Below the pieces are notes generated by a model, which was not told the origin of the DNA, made no database searches, and saw only the letters and a program-made list of their open reading frames with translations. DNA of 64,000 nucleotides from NCBI RefSeq assembly GCF_002865645.1, contig NW_020194638.1:1116001-1180000 (forward strand). The letters are read 5' to 3'. The stretch's first letter is position 1. Each line of letters starts with the position of its first letter. The translations under genes were made by a program, and so were the position numbers. Shown here piece by piece: positions 21,555-33,207 of the stretch. The DNA comes from Hyaloscypha bicolor E (taxonomy: Eukaryota; Ascomycota; Leotiomycetes; Helotiales; Hyaloscyphaceae).

Positions 21555-23578
21555 CTACCTCCTTCGAGTCTCCGGCATCTCATGAGCATTCGCGCTCGTC
21601 TCCACCTCATTAATGTACGGCAGCCCCTGCCCCGGCCCTGGCATCGCCTGATAACTCATGACTCCCTCATTCTCATGCGGGACATACATCTCGTGTCCAG
21701 GCTGAGGATGGTATGCCAAGTCAGGCTGACCTTGATACCCCATATTCTGCGAGGGATAGGGAGCACTCCCGTGAGGATTTTGAGGTGGATAAACAGTCCC
21801 ATGCGGACCTTGTGTGGGATATGCAGAGGACACAGCGCTCTGGGGCGAATACCCCATATTCCCCACCCTTTGCTGCTGCGGAGGCTGGCCCGCATACATC
21901 TCCTGGCCCTGGTAGCCCGCAGGAGGGACATATGCTTGCGGCATCTGCTGAGGCGGACTTCCTTGACCTGAATACATACTCTGAGTTGGCGAGCTCCCAT
22001 GACTCCTACCATACGCACCCTGTCCCGGCGGCGGACTTTGCGTAGGGCTAGGATAGAAACCGTTCACGGTATAATGCCGCTCCGGCAAATTGTTGTCAGG
22101 CGCGCTGCTCACTCCTCCTACTGGTTTTCTCGCCAGCCCAGCGGCGACTAATCTGTTTGCCGTGTAAGGGGGGAGTTGGGAAACCGGGCGACCGCCCATG
22201 GCGCCAGCATTCGAGTTGTTGGCTGAGGTTTCGGGGTTCGCTGGAAGAGGAGGGGCGGTGTTTTCTCTTCGGCGGCGGAAGATGAGGAAGAGGAGGGCGG
22301 CGAGGATGGCGACTGCGAAGGGGACTCCGACTCCTACGCCGACTTTGAAGCCGAGGGTGGAGGGAGGCTTTCCGTTACTAGTGCCGTTGACAATTGCTGG
22401 GGCTGTGGCTGTTGTAGTTGTTAGCTGGGTGATATTCAAAGGGAAGGTATGTGAGAGACCGACTTTGACTGCCCACAGTTACTGTTATTGCTGATTCTCC
22501 GTTACTCCACTGGCCGCCGCCCACCCCCCGACTTGGGCCAACTACGTTACTGGGAAATTTCGTGATCGTGACAACAGGATCAGTTGAAGTGACTATGGTC
22601 GTGACGACTTTGGTAACGAAGAAATCGATATTTGTAGTCGAAGTTGGCCCATCTACAGTGACTGTCTCCCCTGGAGGATTTACAGTTGTATAGGTCGTCG
22701 TCGTGAAAACACTTATCGATGTGGCCGTAAAACCATCCCACGACCAATACAGAAAATCAAGAAATGGAGCGCTGGCATCGAATGGAACGCATTCGAATCC
22801 ATTACAGCACGAAACTGATCCGTCTCCAATACAGCTCTGGGTGGTGAGACCTGATAATTATTAGAACGAACGCCCCCAAGAAAAGCTCCGAAGACTGAAG
22901 AGACTTACAGCAGCCAACTCCGCAGAATATCTCATCCGAAAGACACGAATCCCGATCTTCCAACCAAGAATCTGTGCTGTTTCTTCCTTTCGCCAGATTA
23001 AAGGAGGAAAGGGCTAAATCGCTTGCCGGCCCATCGAGCTGCTTCTCTAATTTCAGCACCCCAAGTATCTTTTCCCCGCCAGTAACGCCTTCATATGTCG
23101 GACTTTCGACCCTTCTTAATTTCGCAGCCGCTTGGGAGGCAGTCACAGTGACCGTCTTCGCGCCAGGGTCCACAACGCTTGTCGATGTGCTTGTAATTTG
23201 TTGAGTGGACGTTACTGTTACCCATTGAAGGGGGGCCGTGATCGTTGCCGGAACTCCTGTAAGAGCTGTCGTCGGTCCGCCATCTACTATTGTCGTCGAT
23301 ATAACCGGCACTGTCCACGTACAGTCCCATGTTTGACTATTGTACACATCCGCAGTATAGTCGCATGTCGAGTAAACCGAGTCGTATGTATATTCGTAAG
23401 GACAGCCGTCACCCAACTGACTGAAGGAGAAGGTAAAGTCCTGATATGTATTGACGGGGTAACATGAAAAATCCACAGCCTCCGGGCCGTTCGTTGAGAT
23501 GCCAGCCATACCCGTAGGCGTACCCGTCCATGTAAAAGTCACATCTAAAGAGTAACTATCACCCATCTTGACTATCAA
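21555..23578 (-). CDS. Single-pass cell-surface protein, Mid2/WSC-sensor-like architecture
   Basis: Read from 23578 downwards, the ectodomain contains Cys-rich patches (CPYEYTYDSVYSTCDY, DEIFCGVGCC, SCIGDGSVSCCNGFEC) and long Thr/Val-rich stretches. Then come a membrane segment (FAVAILAALLFLIF) preceded by a Gly/Val run, a basic RRRRE stop-transfer and a cytoplasmic tail of about 200 residues rich in Pro, Gln, Gly and Tyr. Introns join GVGC/CLTTQS near 22915-22850 and SAIT/LTTTTA near 22480-22430. The layout is that of fungal wall-stress sensors or similar O-mannosylated surface proteins. No signal peptide is seen at the first Met. TTGATAG/TCAAG just upstream could be a 3' splice site, so a leader exon is probably missing from this model. 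Confidence 0.6.
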
Positions 23579-24634
23579 TCGGTGCTCGCACCAAAATGCT
23601 TCGAATAGCCGCTCAGCTCCAACGTGCTTTCCGGATGTCTTTTCGATCGCTGAAGGTATATCTCAACGACGTGCTTCTCGAAGCATGCGGGCGGGAAAAC
23701 TTTTCAAAAATCATACCGTGCCGCCGGCGGGGGAGCTTTCTTATCATCGGCATCGGGTCCAGCAAGCAATATCAGGCTTATCAGCAGACTCCTGCTGGAT
23801 GGCTCGAATGTCCCACTCACAGCTGGGAGGCTTCTCAAAGCGGCTCTTGCAGACGCCACATCACAGCCTCGAGGCAATTGCGCTTGGAAATGGAAAAACA
23901 AACTCGTTACGGAGCGAAAATTGCCCCGCGGGTGGCTTGATGAACAGCGACCCGCATATTACAAATCAAAAGATCCCAGAAGAGGTGATTGAGATGAGGA
24001 GATATGGTTGAGCTTGGGGAGTGATGGAGGTCGGGCGCAGAAGAAGCTTCGGATTGGCATGGCTTATCCCGCTTTTTGAAGCCCCGCGAAAGCTAAGCCA
24101 ATAAGACAAAACACTTGGCGAATGAGCATTCATGTTCCAACTCAGCCGCACGCACCGAAAAGCGGGTGGACGAATTTGGATATTGTGGGGGTTTGGAGAC
24201 TTGAAGACCGTGGAACACTGGAAGCGAAAGAGAGAGAGGTGGCTGGGCCCGAGGCCGGCATGCCGGACCACACTGTCTTAAATGTCAGGCTGATACGATC
24301 CAGATGCGAAACTGTTCTAAATATGCCCAATTGAAGTGTTTCCGCGGCAAAAGAAAAGAGAGCAGGTGCGTGTTCATCCGATGTTCCCACAAGAATTCTT
24401 CATAAGCTATTTTAAGGGACTGGGCTGGTGGGACGATGCTGTGCAGATGCAGGACTTATGCTCGAACGTTGAATGGGAAGAAACTTGCTCAATGATGGTA
24501 ACCACTATTTGGACATGAATCGTGCAAAGGTACTTGGTTCAAATAACTCTCAATTCGGCGAGCAGGTATCTCTGATTTAGAAATCAACACGCCAATGTGT
24601 GTCCCACAGAAAACTCCGCCGGATGCATGATGCT
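23579..24634. other. Intergenic; may hide the leader exon of the surface protein
   Basis: No complete gene was recognised. On the minus strand near 23710-23800 there is a short hydrophobic run (SLLISLILLAG), but no ATG and splice pair convincingly links it to the surface-protein gene. Confidence 0.35.
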
Positions 24635-27600
24635 TTATGTCTGAATCTCCTGGTACGCCGCCTTGGACTTAGGAGCCGCTCCGTGAATCATGGTCAACAA
24701 TTCTTGCAAACCGCTTTTGTTGTCATCCCGACTCGTCACTGGATCCAACAATCTTCCTTCCTGGCCCTCGTAAGGTTTCCCAATGCTCCTGATGATACGC
24801 CAGGCACGTCTGAACTCATCCCGAATTGAAACGATGCCATTGTGCGTCACGGTTCTCGCAACATTATGGTCTAGCTCGAAAGGATCTTCGATGGCAAAAA
24901 GGTATCGGTGGCGAATTTCTTTCGTCTCCTCCATGGTCTTCGCTGGCAGCTTTGGTGTCTTCACTTCTTCCGCTTGCTCACCAGGTGAAGCTTCAGGCTT
25001 GCTGCGAGCCTCAGGCATGGTTGCTGACGATGGTGTTGGGGGTGCAGCAATCGTCGATGTCTCGATCACCGTTTTTGCTCCAGTCCATCCTTTCTCCTGT
25101 TTCGTCAAAATCCCACCCATTGTCCGTAAACTCAAGACCTCACGACCCCAGTCAAATCCCTTGTTGCCCACCGTCGACATCTGGCCATTTTGGGCAAAAT
25201 ACTCGAAAAAACCTCTCAGTAAAACGCCCACCGAATCATGGTTGTGATTCAGCATCTTCCTCTCGGATAGGTTCTTGATCTCGGCTTCATTGCGCCAGAA
25301 ACGCACATCTCGGCCTTTGCAGATTGTGCGTGCTTCGACCTCTGCAGGTGGCAGGTATTCTGGCGGATTATGGTTGACTGCTTGAAGGTTGGGGCATACA
25401 AATGGTTGTGCGACGTTGACGAGATAGTGTAGCACCATTAGAACATACCCATAGCTACTCAAAGTTCCTCTGTAAGGCGTATTGATCCCACGAACCTTCG
25501 ACCAATGCTTGATGAAAAGGATCATTGTCTTTACACGCGGATCGCTGTGAAAATAGCATCGTAGAAGCTGGGTGTTGTGAATAGCAAGGTGGGCAGAGAA
25601 GTTGATATCACATTGGATGCCGATGTCCGTTTTTGGGAATTCCAGATGATCTTTGTACCGATCTCGTGGTTTGTTAGGTGATACTTGAGTTGGGTCCGGA
25701 AGAGTGCGAATCTTTGCTATGAAGTTGATCTCTGATTCGGTCGGGACATTTTGTCGGTAAAAGTTTCGGCTTCTGAGGAGACTGACGTACTCTTCAACAG
25801 TACCTCGGTCACAATCTTCAAAATAGGAAGACTTCAGAGCATGCTCGTAGTCGATTGCGAGCTGCAATGCGCGATGGTGAAGAGCAATCTGTTGTAGTGT
25901 TGCGCCTGCGTGGGGAGAGTTCTGCAGAACTTCACGTATCGAATTGTTGCTGACGCCTGCAACGTAATGAGCAATGATGATCGGTGTCACATTGTCCCCT
26001 GAATTCGGCTGATCGCGAGCCTTGAGATCATTGATGATTTTCAAAGCCCGGCCATGGTAAAAAACTGGATCCTCATATTGGATCTGTTCGAGAAATAGCA
26101 ATTGCAGAGAACTGATTTTTTTCAACTTCTCGGAGGCAGAATACAGCTGTCTGTTATATATTGATGACTCCGTGAGGGGTCCGTGCTTGTCTTGTAGGGT
26201 TCGCCATGCTTCAACGATAGTCAAACACTCGTATTCCTGTTTGTCTTCTGATTCGGTAAGTGGGCGAGACTCCCATGCCATTGCCAATCGCTCTCCTTCG
26301 ACTTGATTCCAGATTCCTTGGAGTGTCCGCTGTACGGGAGGGAGTGATGGGTCGAATAATGGTGCAATCGAGTTGTACTTGCGCAGGCGAGTTGACAAAG
26401 CCTCAGAGGAGAGTCCGGATATGAAGGCCTTGCAGACAGAATTAAGGACCCTACTTTCCTCTTCGCTGAGATCGGGTGAGGTAGACGTCAAGTCACGACC
26501 CCCGAGCTTTTTCAAGAGGCGTTTTGCTGAGATGTAGTATTCACCTAAGGATTGTTTGTCCTTCTGCTTGAATGCGATTTGCTTTTGATCTGAAGACTCC
26601 CGCCTGGACTTAGGGGGGGCAGCTTCTGTTGCAGAGGTTATAGAGTTTGCTTGGTTTCCGGTACTCTGCATTTTCGGCCTCTCTTTGGTCTCATCAGGCG
26701 TCTCAGCGTCATGTATTTCTTCGTCCTCATCTTCTGGCTCGGCGACAAATCCACTCTCCCACTTAGCACGTTCTTCCAACAAGTCGGAAAGTAGCTTCTC
26801 GGTGGGCTTTTGGCAGAGCTTGATAATCGGAACTCTCGTTCTTGTCAAAAGCCGAGCGCCATAACCTAAGTCCAATAGTTTTCTTTCCAGCAGGCGTGGG
26901 ATAGGAGATTCCGGACAATCAGGGGCCGGATTGGATTTGGGCGTAAGAAGAGCAAGGTCCATGTCAGAAGCCTTGGTCGCGAAGCCTGATTTCAAGCTAC
27001 CGAAGCACTGCAGTTCCACAGTTGATGTGTCGAATTTGTCATTCCCGAGGTCTTCCTTCTCGTACTGGACAATAGCTGCTTGACAAACTTTCTCGACTAC
27101 AGCTCTGAATTCTTCCTTTTCGGCCTCTTCCACGGAATCGATGCCCACAATGGGTACGCGCTCTTGAGCAAGATTTTCGAGATGCGCGCTCTGGATGGCT
27201 ATCTCTTCACCATTTTGAGGAAACATACGTCCTCGTCCTTGACCTTGATTGGGACCGGGCTGATAGAGCTGTCGGTTCTGAGCAGGCGGTCGTGCGAAAG
27301 AGCCTGGTTGCTGTTGCTGCTGGAATTGATTGTGATGTCTGGGCTGAAATTGCGGACTTGGTCCTGACTGGTGATTGTGCATTGGTGATTGAGGAGACGC
27401 CTGTGGGAAAGGAGTTCGAGACGAGTAAGGAGATCCAGAGCCTGGGTTCTGGAATCGAGGCGAGTGCTGCTGATTTTGATACCTTTGGTTTTGATGATTA
27501 TGAAATTGTCCCTGATGGCTGGGAGGTCCCCATGGACTGTGACTTTGTTGGCCAAAAGATACTCTTCCAGCTTGGGCACCAGGGATAGGCCTAGTATCAA

Positions 27601-27883
27601 TTGGAATGGACAATTGAGAGTTCATTTGACGTCTCTGTGCCTGATTGGGTCGTTTTCGACTAGCAAAGGACGATTGCTCCAGATCGCCACCTTGGACGGG
27701 TGTTGCAGCAGGATTTTCTTGCTGTCCAGATGGGGTCATGCTCTGCACGTGAGTTGGCGGTGCAGAGGGAGCTGGGTGGCCAGTTCCAGGAGGAGTTGTA
27801 TTTGCGTTGTTCAAGATGAGACAACGGAGGCGCGCCTCGAGGTCACCGCCTCCCTGATTGGGAGGTCCTTGTGATGGAAACAT
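24635..27883 (-). CDS. Cid1-type terminal ribonucleotidyltransferase with split catalytic domain
   Basis: A single exon of 1082 residues. Residues 1-225 are Gln/Pro/Asn-rich and disordered. The nucleotidyltransferase core starts near 240. GS at 295-296 (CFGSLKSG) and the metal-binding Asp307 and Asp309 (ASDMDLALL) are followed by VPIIKL at about 351-356. The third catalytic Asp (Asp759, IQCDINFS) comes only after an insert of roughly 390 residues. The PAP-associated domain follows (FIKHWSKVRGIN and SSYGYVLMVLHYLV). The family adds uridines or other nucleotides to RNA 3' ends. In Aspergillus the CutA/CutB enzymes tag mRNAs with C/U, and this looks like that group, though the subfamily call is tentative. 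The insert has acidic and helical parts and no recognised motif. Confidence 0.78.
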   Translation of the reverse strand: MFPSQGPPNQGGGDLEARLRCLILNNANTTPPGTGHPAPSAPPTHVQSMTPSGQQENPAATPVQGGDLEQSSFASRKRPNQAQRRQMNSQLSIPIDTRPIPGAQAGRVSFGQQSHSPWGPPSHQGQFHNHQNQRYQNQQHSPRFQNPGSGSPYSSRTPFPQASPQSPMHNHQSGPSPQFQPRHHNQFQQQQQPGSFARPPAQNRQLYQPGPNQGQGRGRMFPQNGEEIAIQSAHLENLAQERVPIVGIDSVEEAEKEEFRAVVEKVCQAAIVQYEKEDLGNDKFDTSTVELQCFGSLKSGFATKASDMDLALLTPKSNPAPDCPESPIPRLLERKLLDLGYGARLLTRTRVPIIKLCQKPTEKLLSDLLEERAKWESGFVAEPEDEDEEIHDAETPDETKERPKMQSTGNQANSITSATEAAPPKSRRESSDQKQIAFKQKDKQSLGEYYISAKRLLKKLGGRDLTSTSPDLSEEESRVLNSVCKAFISGLSSEALSTRLRKYNSIAPLFDPSLPPVQRTLQGIWNQVEGERLAMAWESRPLTESEDKQEYECLTIVEAWRTLQDKHGPLTESSIYNRQLYSASEKLKKISSLQLLFLEQIQYEDPVFYHGRALKIINDLKARDQPNSGDNVTPIIIAHYVAGVSNNSIREVLQNSPHAGATLQQIALHHRALQLAIDYEHALKSSYFEDCDRGTVEEYVSLLRSRNFYRQNVPTESEINFIAKIRTLPDPTQVSPNKPRDRYKDHLEFPKTDIGIQCDINFSAHLAIHNTQLLRCYFHSDPRVKTMILFIKHWSKVRGINTPYRGTLSSYGYVLMVLHYLVNVAQPFVCPNLQAVNHNPPEYLPPAEVEARTICKGRDVRFWRNEAEIKNLSERKMLNHNHDSVGVLLRGFFEYFAQNGQMSTVGNKGFDWGREVLSLRTMGGILTKQEKGWTGAKTVIETSTIAAPPTPSSATMPEARSKPEASPGEQAEEVKTPKLPAKTMEETKEIRHRYLFAIEDPFELDHNVARTVTHNGIVSIRDEFRRAWRIIRSIGKPYEGQEGRLLDPVTSRDDNKSGLQELLTMIHGAAPKSKAAYQEIQT

Positions 27884-28719
27884 CTCTTGGGAGATGGAAA
27901 TTGCCCTGATCGGTGAAAAGCGTCGTCCAGCTTTCTCAGATCGTCATGTGCTGCGATCTCTTTTGGTCAAATGAGTGCTGTGGGTTTGACGTGGTCGGTA
28001 AGAGGTAGTGACAGGACGTGTAAAGAAATCGAACAATTGTAGTCAGGAAAACATTCACTTTTGGGTTTGTGCAGTAGAAAACCCGTTCACCTTCGGTCCA
28101 CATCCCAACCAATCCTCGGATGACCTGCTTTGGAATGTATGTACCGGCAAACAGCTACGTCCATTGTTTGGTGTTCGGGCCAGGCTTCGTCCTATTGACA
28201 GGCCGTGAGGTTGTCTCTGAGAAGGCGATGTAGGACGGCGAATATAAAGGAGAAGTGACTGTTTGTCCTCCAGATTTCAACTCAATGCAACCTCCGCCAC
28301 GGCTGCAAGGATTATTTAGCCTCGTTTCGCTTACACTAGCGCAAGACCGGGGCTAATTCCGATGACAGCGCTCGCCGTGAATCTCAAGAACCACGACCAC
28401 GGTCCAAAGAGACGCGAAGCATTCCCCAGGAAACAAAGAAATCCTACAACATAACATACAAATAACTCGTGCTCCTCCACCGTTCCACCGTCAGTGCATC
28501 TGCGAATAACAATACCGCGCGCTCCATCCTGCACGGTATTATCCAGCAGCACAATCCTAGGCGTCAATCAAGGCACTTCTCCAACCATCTCACCCTTGAC
28601 TTCATGAAGACGACTTAAGCTCACATACCGGTGCCAGGTACTGGGTGTACTTGCACTGCTGCCCATCTGCGGACGCCGTAGAGATCGCGACCTAGGGTTC
28701 CTCTGTCACTTCTGCAAAC
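27884..28719. promoter_or_regulatory. Bidirectional promoter region between two divergent RNA-metabolism genes
   Basis: An 836-bp gap between the minus-strand nucleotidyltransferase and the plus-strand TFIIF subunit. No coding exon was recognised. Both genes must be transcribed outward from here. Confidence 0.45.
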
Positions 28720-31225
28720 ATGAGCGCCTCACCGTCTGGCCTGTCGAACGGCCAAACTCCTACTCCTAACGGTGGCCCTCCTCAATTTGTGCGAAAAGCC
28801 AAAGCTGCAGATCCACTGCGACCACGCAAGAAACCAGTTAGACGACCCAATGTCCCCCCTAAACAGCCCATAGGTTTGGGCATCTCTGCCCCTGGCTCGG
28901 CAGGTCGTCCAACCCCTCTTAACGGTGTTGCACCCTCACTTGGCATCGGAAGCTACCAAACACCCGCAAATGGCACACACAACCAAAATCTTTATGGCGG
29001 CTGGACGCACCCACCTCCGCCTCCTAGTCAATATCAAGACTTCCCATTGCTCACGACAAAGCGAGCTCTTCGTGAGGGCTTGAGATACCACATTGCTAGG
29101 TTTGCAGCCCCAAAGAAAGATGTCGACCCCAGCAATCAAGATGATTTCACGCGACCTGTTGTTTTACACCGAAGGGATCCAAAGCAACCTCCACCTGGCA
29201 AAGGCATTAAGGATGAAGATGCTGTAGCTGAGGAACCAATGGATTCCAAGGAGCGCGAAAAGCAGGAGATCCTGAAAGCGGAAAAAGAAAAGCAAAAAGC
29301 AGCAGATCTTGCTCAGATTGCTCCGACGGGGAACAATCTTTCGGCCCTCGCGGCGAAGAAGACTCAGGCTTTCAGAAATGAGAAGACTACACAGGTCCAC
29401 CGCCTGGATAAGACCGAGGAGCAGAAGAAGGCGTCGGATTTGAGATACGAGGAAGCACTACCGTGGCACTTAGAGGATGCAGACAACAAAAATACTTGGG
29501 TCGGCAACTACGAAGCCGCTCTTTCGGATACAAATGCCATCTTTTTCATTGATGGAGCGACTTTTAGGATGATTCCCCTTGAGAAATGGTACAAATTTAC
29601 GCCCAAAGGTCATTTCAAGACTTTCACAATCGAGGAGGCCGAGGCCAAAATGAGCAAGAAGCATAAGGAGTCCAGATGGGTCATGAAAACAAACGAGCAG
29701 AAAGAGGCAGACCGAGCAACACAAGATACCAGAAAAACGTTAAATAATCTGTACACGGTCAAAGCCGAAAGCAATACATTTAAAAATGTTGGCAAAAGGG
29801 AGGTAGAAGATATGGACGATCTCGATTATGATGCAGAGGATCTCTTCCAAGACGACGATGAGCAGGCCACGGTTGAGCCAGACAAGGATGAGGAAACCAA
29901 GGATGCTCAGGACAGAATCAAGCGAGAACAGCTCGGAGCCAACATTTTCGATAATGCTAATGAGGCTGAGGTTGATCAGGAGCTTGAGGAGGAGGCGAAA
30001 GAGGCTCGGAAGCGGAAGGAGCTTGGCAAAGATTTGGTGAAGGCTTTAAAGAAGCGAGAAAGGAACTTGGCCTACGAGAGTGATTCGGACGGCAATCCAT
30101 ACTCTGAGACGGCATGTGTGATGGTCTGGACAGCTTTGTTGACTAGCTAACAAATCACAGAGCGAAGACGATACTTCGGATGAGGAGAAGCAGAAGGAGA
30201 TTGACCGAAAGAAAGATGAGGAGGCAAAGAACAAAGCCAAGGCGGAATCGAAGCTTCCATCAGGTACTTCTACGAAGGGAACCAACACACCCTCTGGTCG
30301 ACCCAAGCACACAGACCCTCTGAAGAAAGCAAAGAATCTGAAGAGACCTGGATCGCCGAATTTGTCAGAATCGAGTGGAAATGAGTCGTCTCGAAAGAAG
30401 CATAAGAACAAGCACCCCTCATCCTCCCAGCCAACCCGGACTTCCACTCCAGTCCCTAGCTCTCGACCAATGTCTCCTGCGCCTTCAACCTCACAGCCTG
30501 CTCCTAATTCAAGCCCCCGAAAATCATCGATCATTAAGCTGAACGTCAATCCGAACAAGCTCTCTGATATTCAGTCTTCGCCACCTAATCCAAGCCCAGT
30601 ATACAACGCTATGAGTGACGGCGAAGCCACTGGAGGCGAGGGATCTGATGGAGGACGCAAGAACAAGAAGATTAAGCTCACAATCAAGGGTCAATCACCG
30701 ACTGGCTCGAGGGCAGGTAGTCCGGCTCCAGGAAAAGCTGGTTCTGTTGGAGGAAGTCGTGCTGGTAGCCCGGCTGCTCTACAAAGTATGCAATCTATCT
30801 CTCAATTATCTGGTGGTTTTGGCTTCAAACATGGTCTAGAAGGGGTCTGATGTGGTACCTTGATCTGCCCTCATAGGCGAGACCAGCCAGGTGCAGCCCG
30901 GAAAGATTCAGGCGGGAAAAGCCAATCCACGATCTATGAGCCATTTACCTTTACATAACTATGCTAACTACTTTTAGATGCTCCAGCAACTGAAGCTGGA
31001 CCTCCTCGAGCAAAGTCGCCTGCTGTCGGACCAATTCAACCTCATGAGATCGTTGCAGCTCTGCCTACATCAGGTGCGGGTATTGTAGCCGGGGTATTGA
31101 TGAACCTTTTCGGCAAACGAGTTGGGGACCAACCTAATCAGACACCAAGGAAAGACTTTATTCAAATGGTGAAGGAGAATTCGAAGTATGGGCCTGATAA
31201 GCTATTGCGGAGGAAGGACGGCTAA
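28720..31225 (+). CDS. tfg1: TFIIF subunit alpha (RAP74/Tfg1)
   Basis: Exons 28720-30111, 30161-30785 and 30978-31225 join to 754 residues. The N-terminal dimerisation region is recognisable in HLEDADNKNTWVGNYEAA, AIFFIDGATFRMIPLEKWYKF and the RWVMKTNEQK segment. A long acidic/Lys-rich middle (DMDDLDYDAEDLFQDDDE) and a Ser/Pro-rich linker follow. The C-terminal winged-helix region reads PIQPHEIVAALP..GIVAGVLMNLFGKRV. Tfg1 binds RNA polymerase II with Tfg2 and acts in initiation and start-site choice. The first intron is best read as GC-AG (donor GCATGT at 30112, branch GCTAAC). The second is long for this locus (192 nt, GTATGC..TTTTAG). Confidence 0.88.
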
Positions 31226-31441
31226 AGGGATGGACTACGGCGGATTGATGGGATGGCAATGGCATGAACTGGAGGACGCTGTGTTTGATTGTGGCTGTGC
31301 TGGAGAGCGTCCCTTTCGAGACGTTGCTGCGTGGATTTGCCTTCTCCGAATAGGACCGAATTTCACGAGAAGCTCGGTGGTAGACCAAACGAAGAAATGC
31401 ATGAAGTTCTTGAAATTCTTGATTTTGTATTGGTCGTGGGA

Positions 31442-32422
31442 CTATTCATCCATCTGCCATGAATAGTCTAGCTCCTTATTCCTAGCTACCCGATTCAAAG
31501 CCTTGAACCTCTCAGCTTCCCATCCATTCCCTCGATCAACTCCATCCCATCGATGCCCGGGTCTGATACTATATCGATTTGGTGCAGCTGCGCCTTTGTA
31601 TAACGGCTTCCCAGAGGCACTCTTCCCTTTATTCTTCTTCGCGAGAAACTGTGCAGCAGGATCATTCCACCTCTCCTGTTCCTTCAACTCGTCATTCATC
31701 TCCACGTCATCAATCTTCCTCGCGACCGGCATAAACCTCGCCTCATCCAGCTCCTCTCTCCTCTTCTCCTTCTCCAACCTCTGCACATCCCCCTTCTGCA
31801 TCTCCTTCTCCTCCCTCTCCTTCCTAGCCTTCTCATCCGCTTCCCTCCTCGCTTCCTGCCGCCGCATCGAGATATCTATCCTCCTACCCGTCGCATCTCG
31901 ATACACCGTCTCCTCAACCTTCTCCTCATTCCCCTTCCCCAGCGCCCTCTGCTCCCTTTCCCACTGCGCAGCCTCTTCCCTCTTCCGCTTCTCAAACTGC
32001 TTCGTAACAGCACTTGCAGACTGCAACCCCGCATGTGTGCCATCACCCATCTTCACCACGCCCTCATCATCCTCTATCACCGGCCCCTCATCCTCATGCA
32101 TAGCAGCGCTATTCTCCGCCGCCGCTTCGGAAATTATCCTATCCGCCTCATCGGCATCGCTGTCTTTTGGCTGCAGAGCCGGCACGCCAACAGTCTTCCA
32201 CGCATTCTTCTTTGCTTTTCGAAATTCTGCGGAGCCGGAGGCTACGGTTGTGGGGGTGTCATCTTCATCCTTTGTGGTTTGGCTTGCGGTCCATCCGAGC
32301 GCGTCGTCGTCTGCTATTATGAGGCCGCTCCCAGAGGACTTTTCCTTCCGCTTTCGCTTTTTGCCGGATGAGGAAGGCTCTGCGTTCAGGTATTTAGAGG
32401 CGAGGTAGGAAGAGAGTGACAT
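31442..32422 (-). CDS. cwc26: Pre-mRNA splicing factor Bud13/Cwc26
   Basis: A single exon of 326 residues. The N-terminus MSLSSYLASKYLNAE and the C-terminal half, with ETVYRDATGRRIDI, then NDPAAQFL, then APNRYSIRPGHRWDGVDRGNGWE, are the Bud13 signature. Bud13 forms the RES (retention and splicing) complex with Pml1 and Snu17 and binds the activated spliceosome. A Lys/Arg/Glu-rich coiled region lies between. The start chosen is the Met that begins the conserved N-terminus; an in-frame Met 108 nt upstream (32530) adds nothing recognisable. It is convergent with the TFIIF gene. Confidence 0.9.
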   Translation of the reverse strand: MSLSSYLASKYLNAEPSSSGKKRKRKEKSSGSGLIIADDDALGWTASQTTKDEDDTPTTVASGSAEFRKAKKNAWKTVGVPALQPKDSDADEADRIISEAAAENSAAMHEDEGPVIEDDEGVVKMGDGTHAGLQSASAVTKQFEKRKREEAAQWEREQRALGKGNEEKVEETVYRDATGRRIDISMRRQEARREADEKARKEREEKEMQKGDVQRLEKEKRREELDEARFMPVARKIDDVEMNDELKEQERWNDPAAQFLAKKNKGKSASGKPLYKGAAAPNRYSIRPGHRWDGVDRGNGWEAERFKALNRVARNKELDYSWQMDE

Positions 32423-33207
32423 TTTGCGCGGGAAGAAGGTGGTTGGGTGGACGAAGTTGCCTTGTTGCTTGAGCCAAGGCTGAGGTCGGACAATGCGTAT
32501 CACGTGCAAGCAACCGGGAATCAGCTTCAAAAGTGAGTAGCCAATCAGGACTGAGAATGCACACAGTTCGATGCTCGCGTATTCTCAACGGAGATTTCCC
32601 CTTTTCACCTGAAACCAGAGCTCGACCACTCACTGCTTCATCTGGAAGGTCCTCTGCCTGAGTGGTCGAAGATCCCAAGCTGCCTTCGTGTTACCCCTTG
32701 AATGCAAGAAAGGAAGCCATTCACCTTGCGTTCCGCAAGCGCCACGACCTGCTCAGATTGGCCCCGGAACTTCTGGAAGACCTAACGGTCAGCCAGGATG
32801 CTTGACATCGTCAATGCCGTCTCCTGCTTCGCCTCAATGTCATCCCAGGCCCCGCATTCTGCTGCAAACATCACAAGAGTCTCCCAAGATATGACCGGCA
32901 CACGAAGGGAAGGAGCCCATAGGTAGAATCGTTTCAGGTGCTGAAAGGGCCGAGATGGCGTTCATCTCGTGGGGTTTCGTTCGTCCATTCACGTCTCCTT
33001 GAGGCTCTTTCCTCGATTACAAGGGTCCGAACCCTCCTCTTCTTTCCGTGTGCAACTACATGTTTTCATCTATAAGTCTCGGGGAGCCCGAAGACATGAA
33101 AAGTTTCTACGCATTGCACTCTCACACTCTTTTGCTGCCTTGTTATTGCTCTTCGAGATCTCTCAGCTACACTCTTTCTCTGTTTTCGGTTTTTTACGCT
33201 CCTTACC
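32423..33207. other. Intergenic, CT-rich promoter region
   Basis: No gene was recognised. The last 150 bp are strongly pyrimidine-rich (TTTTGCTGCC, CTACACTC, TTTCTCTG), a usual promoter/5' UTR composition in filamentous fungi. Confidence 0.4.

Noticed and set aside
31503..32408. 301-codon plus-strand frame overlapping the Bud13 gene
   Set aside because: It is the Ser/Phe-rich antisense reading of a Lys/Glu-rich protein; Bud13 motifs are on the minus strand.
32640..32720. tRNA-like CTGCCTGAGTGGTCGAAG segment
   Set aside because: No acceptor stem, anticodon arm or T-loop could be paired around it.
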